In this document: positions 1-9,285 of the stretch, piece after piece
Numbering within the stretch: the first letter of the stretch is position 1
Layout of the letters: each line of letters starts with the position of its first letter
Assembly: GCA_036674765.1 (NCBI GenBank)
Contig: JARVKI010000019.1
Coordinates: 248,001-312,000 of the forward strand
Reading direction: 5' to 3'
DNA from: Seiridium cupressi
Taxonomy: Eukaryota; Ascomycota; Sordariomycetes; Amphisphaeriales; Sporocadaceae
Length of the DNA stretch: 64,000 nucleotides
Made by a program: the position numbers and the translations under genes
Notes under the pieces: model-generated
The model's input: only the letters and a program-made list of their open reading frames with translations
The model's database searches: none
What the model was told of the DNA's origin: nothing

Positions 1-454
1 TCCCGTCCATGACTTATCACGGAGGTGGCCACTTGGGTGTTGGTGGGGATTTAGGCGAAATCGGCAATGTCTACTCTTCACCGGGCGACCCACTCTTCTA
101 CCTTCATGTGAGTGTTCCAGCTTTCATTCATCTCGTCTAAAGACACGCAAAGCTGACTCGACCATGTAGCACGCCAACTTGGACAGACTATGGTACACCT
201 GGCAGAAGCAGGGTAAGCAGTCCCATCATACGCAACTTGCACTCATCTAACCGCTTGTAGACTGGCAGAAGCGCAAGCTAGACATTGCCGGACCAGATAC
301 CCAATTCGCTTACCCGTTCAACTTCTTCGGAGACATCCCATACAACAATGTTACTCTCAACTTTACTATGGACTTTGGCCCCCTCATGCAGAACAGGAAG
401 ATCAGCGAGGTAATGGACCCTCAGGCTGGTGCTCTGTGCTACACTTATGCATAG
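1..454 (+). CDS. Tyrosinase, 3' end (partial)
   Basis: This is the C-terminal part of a copper monooxygenase that oxidises phenols to quinones; the 5' part lies outside the window. The model is exons <1-107, 170-212 and 261-454, with GT-AG introns of 62 and 48 bases. The exon 1/2 junction restores DPLFYLHHANLDRLWYTWQ, the hallmark of the second copper site (CuB), in which the paired histidines bind copper. Upstream is a glycine-rich HGGGHLGVGGD stretch with another likely CuB histidine. After the copper site the protein runs only about 65 residues and ends in CYTYA, as in the short secreted fungal tyrosinases, so no long C-terminal cap domain is present. Substrate and location cannot be told from this fragment. 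The family call is secure; the pigment or detoxification role is inference. Confidence 0.93.
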
Positions 455-969
455 ACTGGAGATTTACATACACTAGAGACGCGGATATCTTCATCATCAA
501 AAGTTCATAATAGATAATTTAATCAGAGCAATACTTGTCTTCGGAGATTGATCCAACAACTGGGCTGCTATTCTTAGGTAGTCCTCTTCGCTTCGTTTAT
601 TCTCAACTCCGCTTGGAAAGTGTTCGAGACAAAATCGATAGACTATCCGCTGTGTCCCATTCCTTTGGAGCTTCTTTGTTGTCATGTCACAATGACATTC
701 AACTACGCAAAGGCGTGCGCCTTTGTCTCGTTCACCAAGCAACGAAAGGGAAAAGCGACGAAGACAAGTAACAATCACACACGAGACCTAGTATATAGTC
801 CAGGAACTCCAGAGCCGTAATCAGCCCTTCGATTCAGTGTGGCATCAGGCAGTTCATTTCTCGATTTCGTTTCTACCGTGTATATATATACATACATACA
901 CCCACTCCCCAACCTTGCAGCTTCTTTCATATTCTCCCTCCCACACCGAACGCCGGTAAGTCGAGCACC
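455..969. other. Intergenic stretch
   Basis: Between the tyrosinase stop and the decayed reading frame at 970 I see only short open frames on both strands with no family motif. A short TATATATACATACATACA-like stretch lies near 880-900 and could be a TATA-type promoter element or a simple repeat. Confidence 0.5.
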
Positions 970-1337
970 ATGTCCTACTAGCAAGAACTCAGGGCTCTCG
1001 AGCGCAACTGCCATGCCATCCTATCACGGGAACCCCTGACCCGCGCCGACCTGTACAAGGCTCTTGACTCTGCGGATCAGGCATATGAAATGGCGGAGCG
1101 CAACGGATTCGACCAGTACAAGCTCGAGTTCTACGAGAACCTGCAAAATCAGTGTGTCGATAGGCTCAAGGCCAAGTTCAGCCAGGACACCCAGTGTGAG
1201 AGGGAGAGGTATGCCAAGAGCAAGGGTCAATGCTTGTTTGGGATGAAATTAAGGCCGCTCAGCAGGGCAAGGATGTGGGTATGGCCGGTGCAGATGACGA
1301 GTTGGGAGGGAAGCGTAGTTGGGAAGCCGACGACTAG
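970..1337 (+). pseudogene. Possible small decayed gene
   Basis: An ATG at 970 opens a frame whose fourth codon is TAG (979-981). The same frame then stays open for about 85 codons with a charged, helix-like composition (for example RADLYKALDSADQAYEMAER). Near 1240 this frame degrades, but another frame continues with similar character (DEIKAAQQGKDVGMAGADDE) to a TAG at 1335-1337. The pattern fits a gene of about 120 codons with one nonsense codon and one frameshift. Introns could in principle explain both breaks (a GTAAGT sits just before 970, with TAG at 979), but they would be only about 26 and 34 bases, shorter than normal fungal introns. I do not recognise the family. Confidence 0.35.
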
Positions 1338-1638
1338 CAAGTGCTTCCGAATTAAATTCCGGTAAACTGAGGTGAGTATCGGGGTCCCAATGAGGAGTTT
1401 GTTGGTCTGGAATATATCCTTAAAGTTTATCTTATCCATGAAATGGGTCGCTGTAATTTTGGTTGACGTGCTCTGGTGTCCATTATCTATAATTGAAGTA
1501 AGCTACTTTTGGCAACACAAGTATTTCTCTTTAACCCAGACCTATCGCCCATGTCTCCAAGCATTCTGCTTCAGTCTGTTTATTCAGCCCATAAAGCTCC
1601 AACTTCAGAGCTAACTATTCAATTGTATGGCTTACCAC

Positions 1639-3393
1639 TCAGAGAGCCTTGATATCATCCGCATCGTACGACCATTTCCGGCTCAACTTTTCGGTAGCTT
1701 GGCCCCAGATATCCAACGAGTTGACATTGACGGCATCTTTATCACCCAATGCCCACTCGACGAGAGCTTCAGGCCTTTTCAGAATTTCCTTCTTGCAATC
1801 CCTGAGCCAGATCCATTGAGCTTCGAGATTATCGTATCCCATCATCCACGAGCCAAACCAATCGTTCCACTGGCTTAATGGAGAATTATCGTCGTGCTCT
1901 GTTCGGATGTGCCATGTTCCCAAGTGCTCCTTTAGGATCTTGTGTCCTTGATTCAAATTTTGCAATGTCTTCTCGTCAGCGGTGATATAAGTCACCCCCT
2001 TCCGCTTGTTGTGAGGGTTTTTCCACGGCAGATTAGACAGCACGTCTGATCGAATATTGAAATGATATTGTTTCGGTGCATACCAATCACCGGGCCGTAC
2101 ATAAGCGGACCGTTCTATATCAACGGTATTCCATACCAACAACCAGCCGCGAGCCAGATATTGCTGTGCGCGGTGGAGCTCGGCAACAAGGTTCTCGATA
2201 TACCACTCCAGCACCACTTTAGCGAAGGCATCTCTGCCATTTGCTGCAGCGTAGCAAGAATTGCACCTAAGTGCATCAATGAAGGCTCCGTCTACTACTG
2301 TACCGTCCCAATTTTCCCACAGGCTCTCACCCCAGCGATGCTGATAAGCAAGCCACCACTTGGGCCAGTGATTCGAACACCGAAAGGCTCCCATCTCTTT
2401 CCAAGATGAGCAACTGGGACAGCGAATCATATATGTGGTGAAGACTTTATCTCTAGCGTCTTGTCGGTAGATAGTGAATGTCGGAGCTCGTTCGGCGTTC
2501 TTGGTGTGCGACGGTAGGTTTGTCAGGAAGCCAGGGAAGAATCTGTGGATAGCAGTACCGATACACAGTCTTCGGCTCCGGACGATTGGCACAACCTCGG
2601 TACCTAGATTTGCGCCAGCCCTGTATTCCGTGAATCCGTGGCCAGGAGGCGGCATCACTTTATGGGATCTAAGGTCGCCGGTCTGGTAACGGCATTCGTT
2701 GCACTTTCGCAAGCGGCGCTTGTACCCGCATATCTTCCGTTCAACCGACTCGGCTGCGGCATCAAGGATATGTCTCTCCTTGAAACTGTTCAGATATTTG
2801 AACTCGGAGGTCGACATGTCCTTGAACGCGTCTAAGCCGGCGTCTTGAAAGTCACGCAGCCGGTCCCAAGCAGATTGCGTCTCTCCAGCGTGACTCCAGT
2901 TCAGGGTCACTGCAACGTCATACTGGCGCCTGAGTTTCTTGAGTCCAGCTAGACGTACGGCTCTCCTGCTCTCCTGCATGGCTTTCGATGCAATGCGGCC
3001 ATTTGGCTCCCATGATGTGTGAGGAAGCGCAGCCGGAGAGCTCGGGGATGGTTTCCTAGAGCCCAGGCGCAGTAGAGAGTGGTTGTCGAAGTTAGAATGA
3101 GGGAGTAACCGCATGCAGTGGGTGCAAGCCCATCGCATCTGGTTGATAGTCTCCTCATCCTCCCAGTTTGGGCTCTGAGCATTGTCTCGAGCACGAAACT
3201 GCAGCGCAGGACCGCCGAACTCTTCGAGGCACTCAATTGCCAAGATGCGCTCAACAAAGTGCTCGCGAGTTGGACTGATGATGCTGCGATACTTGCGACT
3301 CGCCTGGCTGAAGCTGACTAAGGCGATCGGGTCAAGCAAGCGGAAGATGGAGTACTGGACCTCGCTCGGCAGACTCGAAAAGTTCAGTGCCAT
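1639..3393 (-). CDS. F-box protein with four CxxC motifs
   Basis: This is an intronless 584-residue protein. Residues 5-45 look like an F-box (SLPSEVQYSIFRLLDPIAL...), the segment that docks Skp1 in SCF ubiquitin ligases. The rest is not a leucine-rich or WD40 substrate receptor. It carries four CxxC pairs, at about residues 90-93 (CTHC), 231-234 (CNEC), 325-328 (CPSC) and 377-380 (CNSC), which may form one or two zinc sites. Tryptophan-rich stretches surround the last two pairs. Many fungal genomes hold families of such F-box proteins with cysteine pairs, and their targets are unknown. The start ATG opens the F-box directly, so I favour it. An adaptor role is inferred from the F-box alone. 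Confidence 0.82.
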   Translation of the reverse strand: MALNFSSLPSEVQYSIFRLLDPIALVSFSQASRKYRSIISPTREHFVERILAIECLEEFGGPALQFRARDNAQSPNWEDEETINQMRWACTHCMRLLPHSNFDNHSLLRLGSRKPSPSSPAALPHTSWEPNGRIASKAMQESRRAVRLAGLKKLRRQYDVAVTLNWSHAGETQSAWDRLRDFQDAGLDAFKDMSTSEFKYLNSFKERHILDAAAESVERKICGYKRRLRKCNECRYQTGDLRSHKVMPPPGHGFTEYRAGANLGTEVVPIVRSRRLCIGTAIHRFFPGFLTNLPSHTKNAERAPTFTIYRQDARDKVFTTYMIRCPSCSSWKEMGAFRCSNHWPKWWLAYQHRWGESLWENWDGTVVDGAFIDALRCNSCYAAANGRDAFAKVVLEWYIENLVAELHRAQQYLARGWLLVWNTVDIERSAYVRPGDWYAPKQYHFNIRSDVLSNLPWKNPHNKRKGVTYITADEKTLQNLNQGHKILKEHLGTWHIRTEHDDNSPLSQWNDWFGSWMMGYDNLEAQWIWLRDCKKEILKRPEALVEWALGDKDAVNVNSLDIWGQATEKLSRKWSYDADDIKAL

Positions 3394-3879
3394 GTTGATG
3401 CGGCACGACGACCACTATGGAAAAGAATAGCTGGTATGTAATCAACAAATGGCTTCCTGTCCTCTACTAGTTAACAACGGTCATTAATTTAATGGACATA
3501 GGCATGGGCTGGTGGTGATGATTTATATGTTTGCTGCATCATGGCAACGTCGGCCAGGACAGTCAGACCGGGTGGCGGTGTCAGACCCGGCGGCGTAGCG
3601 GGGTGCCCGCCGGTTCTTGATCGGGTATAGCGCTCAATCCTTCCGACACTCAATGTACATTAGTTAATGGGGTCACTGGTGCGGGTCAAGTCACAGAGGC
3701 TTGTGGCTTATAATAATATAGACTTCCGTTTGGCAGTGTGTTGCTAACATGAATTTATACAATGCTGCTTAAATATCGTACAATCGTACTAGTCATTACA
3801 GCTCGCTGGGTATCATCGCTTCCAAATAATAATACATGAGTTCCTTCGCCATTAATTATCCATGCCAAGCCTCTTCCAT
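3394..3879. other. Intergenic stretch
   Basis: This separates two minus-strand genes and holds the upstream region of the F-box gene and the 3' flank of the small basic protein. It has GC-rich patches near 3560-3620 and AT-rich sequence elsewhere. I see no gene. Confidence 0.5.
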
Positions 3880-4134
3880 TTACCAGTAGCGGCCGGTACG
3901 GGTGCGGCGACCGCTGCGATGGCTGCCGCGGCCATCGGTTCCTCTCATGCGGCGTGTGCCGGCAGCTTTCTCACCAGGGCGGTGGGTCAAGGTGCCTTTC
4001 AGCTTGAGCATGGCCCCAGAGATCTTGTCACCGAGAGTAGGCTTCCTCTTCTGGTGGTGGACGACGTGCTTGCGGCCAAAGAGACCGGAGCGGCGGGTGG
4101 TGGTAGTAGTGGTGGTGTGGTGAGTGCGATGCAT
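3880..4134 (-). CDS. Small, very basic conserved fungal protein (84 aa)
   Basis: The open frame extends further upstream, but the start at 4132-4134 fits best: it has an A-rich, Kozak-like context (AACAAAATG) and the sequence before it looks like an untranslated leader. The protein begins MHRTHHTTTTTTTRR, then has a basic middle (HHQKRKPTLGDKISGAMLKL) and a tail containing GTRRMRGTDGRGSHR. From memory, small proteins of this build occur in many ascomycetes and are annotated as hypothetical; I know of no assigned function. There is no signal peptide or membrane segment. The Arg/Lys/His content suggests nucleic-acid binding or a nucleolar or ribosome-linked role, but that is only inference. A TATA-like box lies about 160 bases upstream. 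Confidence 0.75.
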   Translation of the reverse strand: MHRTHHTTTTTTTRRSGLFGRKHVVHHQKRKPTLGDKISGAMLKLKGTLTHRPGEKAAGTRRMRGTDGRGSHRSGRRTRTGRYW

Positions 4135-4290
4135 TTTGTTGGTTTGTTTGTTTTGCGTGTATTTAAAGTGTAGAATGAAGTCTTGTAGGCTTGGTAGACT
4201 TGATGAGTAGCTTGTGTGGTATTGGTGGTTTGTGACTTGAGTTGTTCGATAATGATAAAATAATTGCTGTATCTGGAGGATAATAGAAGT

Positions 4291-4298
4291 CTTATATA
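4291..4298 (-). promoter_or_regulatory. TATA-like box for the 84-aa gene
   Basis: The minus strand reads TATATAAG here, about 160 bases upstream of the chosen ATG. The intervening leader is AT- and CA-rich and ends in AACAAA. A clear TATA box with an A-rich leader is typical of strongly or conditionally expressed fungal genes. Its use as a promoter is inferred. Confidence 0.4.
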
Positions 4299-5253
4299 CA
4301 CAAATTGAATAGTCTGGAGATGGTTGAGATTCAAGAACTGGTCCAATGATGCAACACTGGAGAAAGACAGCCATGACATCAAAGCATTCTCCCCTGTCCC
4401 GGAATGATAAGCAGGACCCTGCAGATCGGGTTCGTGAAGGGTCTCGTGTCAGTCTCCATCATTGGCCGTCAACCCTCAAGACGCTGTGAAGCTGCGAAGC
4501 TCTCGTAGTGAAAGTTGGCATTCCAAGATTCCCAGTCTCCAAGGGCTCGCTCGATTGGGATCTAGCGTCAGGGTCCGACGCAAAGGAGGGACCCTAATGA
4601 CGGCAGCGCGGGGCTTAGTGAGTGGGGCGATATGCGCCCAGGGTCTAACGGCAGCCGTCCAGGTAAGGCTTGTGGCTGCTGTGATGTCATTCCATCCTCA
4701 AGCCACACTCAACACGGGTTCTCATGTTAACTTGGCAACGGGTTGCACCATGATCATCCAACCCGCTCCTATCTTGGTTGGTGGAAAGTTCACGGCAAGA
4801 TGGACATGCCCATTCTAGAGCTGTTTCATCATTTCGACTGAGGTCTAGACCTCACCTCGATTCGAAATCCTGCTTGTTGAGCTCGCTCACCTTGACTCTC
4901 ACGTTGCTTCTGGGGTACATTGTGTTGAACCCTAGCCCCTTCTGGAGATCAATACGTCAAAAGTCGAGTCTGAGAAACACAAGCGAGCAGGAGACCCTCC
5001 CGATTAACCGGTCTCCAAGGACGACCAAGACTAGGTAGGTTATCTGGATGTCGATTCAGACAATTACAGACGACCGCACCTTGACAACACTAGTATTGAT
5101 GTGAATGTCATTGCCAAGTATATCCAACCACGACTCCATTCCCTCTATTAGCGCGCTGCGGCACACGTGGTATCTCATCAGTCAGGTCTACATACGCAGA
5201 ATCCCAGAGTCCCAGCCTTGCTGTCTTGCTTATAGCCAGGCCTAGTCTAGTAT
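4299..5253. other. Intergenic stretch
   Basis: About 950 bases between two minus-strand genes. Open frames of up to 118 codons exist on the plus strand, but they have no motif, family resemblance or credible start context. I treat the region as non-coding. Confidence 0.5.
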
Positions 5254-6139
5254 CTATACCGCAATCAAATTGGCCTTGATCTTTGCCAGATCATCGCTAG
5301 AAAAACCTAGCTTGTCAGTGACGAATTTTTCAAACCCATCATACTCCCTCTGCACTCCCTGCACGAACGCACCCCAGCTCTCTTCGCGTAAGCTGCAAAC
5401 ATTGTAGAACCCTGGCTCCTCGATACTTTCCGCCTTGGTGCTGGCCACTACAAATTCAAGGAGCACCTTGCGCACCGGCTCGGTTCCGATACGCGATAGC
5501 ATGTAGTCGAGCGTGACCACATCCGAGGCAGCACCCGCCAAGGTCAGCAGGAGGCCCGAAATGACGCCAGTGCGGTCTCGACCAGCTATGGGCCTGTCAA
5601 TGCAAAGTACATCATGCTTGTCGCCAAGTCTACAACTTACCAGTGCAGTGCAACAAGAACGGGTCTTTCGGTCGATCCCTCACATGCTCGAGGACAGCCT
5701 TCCAAGAAGCCTGGTAGATATCGATGACCTCCAAGTACATCTCCTTGTAACCTTCTTCTCCTACGCCCGAGATAAACTTGGTCAAGTCTACCTTGTCATC
5801 TGGCCGGGAGCTCTGAATCCAGGTGTTCTCGATGCCTGCGATCTCGGGGTCTGGCTGATGAGTGCGCTCCTCGGGCGATCGCAGGTCGAAGATGCGCTTG
5901 ATGCCAAGTGCCTTGGTGGTTTCCTTGCCTTGGTCTGTAAGTTGAGCCAGGCCTCCAGATCGGAAGACGTAATTGGGCCGGAGTGGGCTGTTTGGGATGA
6001 CACCCAAGTCGCGCGTATTGAATGTACCGTCGACTAAGACAAATGGAGGGCTCGTTAACACAGGCAAATACTCATTCGCAGGTATCTCCAGTGTCACATC
6101 GGTTTGCGCCAGCTGGCGAAGACTGGTTGTTTTATCCAT
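5254..6139 (-). CDS. Tyrosine/serine phosphatase, Y_phosphatase3 type
   Basis: This 276-residue protein is encoded by exons 6139-5641 and 5585-5254, with a 55-base intron starting GTAAGT and ending CATAG. Splicing there restores the catalytic loop HCTAGRDRTG, matching the protein tyrosine phosphatase signature HCxxGxxR(T/S): nucleophile Cys165 and phosphate-binding Arg171. The N-terminal half contains NTRDLGVI and RSGGLAQLTDQG, typical of the Y_phosphatase3 (PF13350) group. These act on phosphotyrosine or other small phosphate esters. I started at the ATG beginning MDKTTSLRQL; an in-frame ATG 60 bases upstream would add 20 unremarkable residues. There is no signal peptide, so it is probably cytosolic. 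The true substrate is unknown. Confidence 0.9.
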
Positions 6140-6904
6140 GATGGTGATTTTCAGGTCACCAATGAAGTTACGATGACGAGAAGGCAGCCTGGTGTTCAAG
6201 GACTCTGTTCGAGGTTCCTCTGGGATCAGCCAAGGCGCCTATCCTGTGTGCAGAGTGGAATGTTTGTGCAATTATTGTATACCGCTTGTCTCAGGGAGGT
6301 TTACCTTCCCTATGGACGGATATGGCAATTGAGAACTTTGACACAACATCGTTAATGGTCTTGGTAGCTGCCGGGCTGATATTTGCCCCACAGCCATGTC
6401 AGAGCTTAAGAGAACCCCGCGTCAAAAGACACAGCTCCTAAACGCCTTCTAGCAGTGGCCGGAAAGGACTAACCCGACTCACACCGCTTGGGAAGACGCA
6501 AATTCTGCCTGTTGCGTAATTGATTATACGGCCAGTCTTGAAGAGCTAGCCTTTGGATTCGGCCTATGGATATTTTCAAGGGCACTTACAATTGGAAAGC
6601 GCTCCTAGCTGTGTTTCGGCAGTTCATCACTGCCTCGACCTTAGGCTGCACTCTGCCGACCTCGATGCATATCCGGCAAAGCTCAGTACATTTACTCGAC
6701 GCGGCAATACCATCATTGATTGTTATCTTAACCGAGAGCTAGAAGACACCTAGAAATACTATATCCATTCAAGATTGAGATACACACAAGATTCTGTATG
6801 TCAAGCCAATGCTAGTGTTGGATTTCAAGTAGCGTTCTCGGCCTGCCCTCTCCGGGACTACATCGAGACCGTACCTTGAGAACTAACCAGACGCAGTCTG
6901 GTCT
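6140..6904. other. Intergenic stretch
   Basis: Upstream region of the phosphatase and 3' flank of the HET gene. Short open frames only; no motif seen. Confidence 0.5.
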
Positions 6905-8507
6905 TCACACCAGACTGATCACATGTAAGCCGTCATCGACGGCCTCAGTGATTCGACTCCACTCTTCATATATATATTCTGTGACTATTGTATACTCGGT
7001 CATGTTGGCGGTTGGTCTCTTCGTTGGCTCTGCAGGTCTGAGCACGAGCTGACCAAAGTACCAGTGAGGGTCAGAATCAACTCCAGCTTGGAAGACAATA
7101 TCTCCCTGTATGGGCCTTAAACAGTCCGCTCGCAGACTCTGCCACACAATTGAGTCATTCTTTACCTCTACTTCGCCAGTGGACTTGCGCAGCATCCTGC
7201 CCTCTAATGCCAAAACGTTCCTCTCATGGACGGTTCCAGAGACAGTGACCTTCGTGCCTGTAGAGAATTTCGCCTGCGACAGTGCGGGCTCCATGATGCG
7301 CCAGTCCGGTACCCAGGAGGGCATTTTCTGCTGAACATGTTCGCTTGACTGACATCGCCGCCTGGCTGCGCACAAGAGAAGGGGCTCACATTCGCCGCGT
7401 TCAGCAAGACTAATGGCGAAATCAATATAATTATCTTCTATTGTCTTGGCGTAGTCGACTCGAAAGGGGGCGCTATCCGGAACCCTGCGAAGATTCAACA
7501 GTGCTGCAATAAAATCGCGCGGATCCTGACAGCCAAACTGTTGAAAGTGGACGATGGCCCATATCGTGTGGGACGAGCGTGCACTACTTGAGCCTTGGGC
7601 TAACTTGATAGGAAAGCTGTCGCGGAACTCGGGTTCTCGTACAGCCCAGTCAAGCATTGCGGTCGCGAATGTGTTCCACCCCACATAAAATGCACCACAA
7701 TGCATTTGTACAATACCGCTCATAGAGTCCTGCAATGCCTCTTGGACGATCCATCGTCGGGAAAACCAAGGACGCGCAAAAAACTGATGGATGATCTCGG
7801 GAGTCAAGTCACCTTGACACGGATTGTGCGCCATATTGAATTGGGCCAAGAGATCATGGACCGATTTCACCGGTTGTGCCTGTGACCACTGGAGAAACTT
7901 GAAAGACATTGCACCATCTTCCACCGAAGAGTCCTCTCCCAGCCAGATTAGTACTCGAGCAGCGTATCTGTAAATCAGGTGCATTCTAGCAACTTGGTCG
8001 TTCCGCTCTGGTACATCATCTTGGTTTATACAGACGGCATCAACCCAAAGCCGGCGTGGTCGATCCGGAATGCGGAATCTTCTCAGGGCTTCCGATAGGT
8101 TTTTGCTGATACGTAAGGGAGCCTGGTCCAGGAAAAGGACATCATCGAACCTGTTGGCCGGATCACCCCAAGTGTACGACAGCGCTTCATGGTACCTCCA
8201 CTCGTTTGCCAACTCTGCGTCGGGAGGAAACGAAATGGGGGGCACGCCGCCTCGGCAGAGCTTTCATTGGACGGCCATGAATTGTAGTAGGTTTTTCGCT
8301 TTGCCGTTCTGGAAGCCGCTGCGAGCTCCTGACTGTATGTCTCTGCCAAGACATCTCGTAGTCTCTGTCTACTCGTATCTCGGCTAGGGTGCCCGCAAGT
8401 TTGTCGCAGGCAGTCGAGGCTGGATCCAGCTCCAGAACGCGGATGCTGAAGCCATCACTAGCCGGTGACGATAGCGAACGATACTTGTAGGCCTCGGGCT
8501 TCATCAT
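6905..8507 (-). CDS. HET-domain protein
   Basis: This resembles proteins with the heterokaryon-incompatibility domain (PF06985), involved in non-self recognition and cell death in fungi. The N-terminus (YKYRSL, then IRVLELDPAS...LAGTLAEIRVD) lies in one frame from 8507. The HET core lies in a second frame: YHEALSYTWGDP, then LWVDAVCINQDD, then QVARMHLIYRYAARVLIWLGED. The frames must be joined between about 8370 and 8200. My best model is exons 8507-8273 and 8214-6905, a 58-base intron with a weak GTCCAA donor and a pyrimidine-rich CAG acceptor, giving 514 residues. A genuine frameshift remains possible. The frame that opens near 8245 without this exon has no ATG (it begins GTG). Beyond the HET domain I see no recognised partner domain. 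Confidence 0.75.
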
Positions 8508-9285
8508 CTGTCGTAGTTGAAAACCTGGAGCTGGTAACGCGCATGCATGATTAAAAATTACCTAGCTAGCTGCAAACGGAAGAAGAAGTCGCCGTCCTTG
8601 CTCAATACAGCAGCCCATGGTGCTTACAGGTGTGCTCGTAACAATAGGACGGGGATGAAGACCAGTCCCGAAAACTACCCAGAATATGAGTTGGGAAGAA
8701 CACCCTAGAGTCGGAGTAGAGATAGAACCACGACGGACTGGGTTGAAACAGGAGAAAACCAGATGTACACGGCAAACGCCCAAGGTAAGTTCCTTGGTTG
8801 ACGGTGTCGGGTCAAGGTCACGTGTTGTCCGAACAACGAAAACTAGTTTGCTAAAACTAATAATAAGAAGATGCCCAACAGAAATCAAATCATAATAGTG
8901 CAATGTAAACAATAGCTCAATCCACTTATTTGGTCGTGCAAAGGTAAGCTATGGTCGTTATATTAAACTTCTTAAAAGAGGCCTTGCTACTCGACTAGGC
9001 GCCGAAGCCGACGGACTCTTATCTGTCTGAAAGCCCTGCTTGGAGTTTCCATTGGACCGTTTGATAAGTGGGCCCCTCACCGCAGGTGAACGGCATAGGG
9101 TTTCCATCACCAACAGTTGACATCAAATTAGCCCCGGAGTTCTCTGAATTGGCCAGCAATTGAACCAGGAAAATCTCGCCACAACGGAACGCTGCTCTTC
9201 ACATCAGCATGCAAAATTGGTGCTCCCTCCATTCGTCAAGCTAAAAAGGCCCCATGCAACACCGCTTCTTAGCAGTACAACCGGG
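8508..9285. other. Divergent intergenic region
   Basis: Shared upstream region of the HET gene (-) and the amidohydrolase (+). It holds short open frames only. A frame open from about 9160 joins the amidohydrolase but begins at TTG, not ATG, so I did not use it. Confidence 0.5.

Noticed and set aside
3999..4382. Minus-strand open frame overlapping the 84-residue basic protein.
   Set aside because: It is a shadow of that gene in another frame; its N-terminal half is the AT-rich leader.
4462..5038. Plus-strand open frames between the basic protein and the phosphatase.
   Set aside because: No motif, and they start in sequence without a credible start context.
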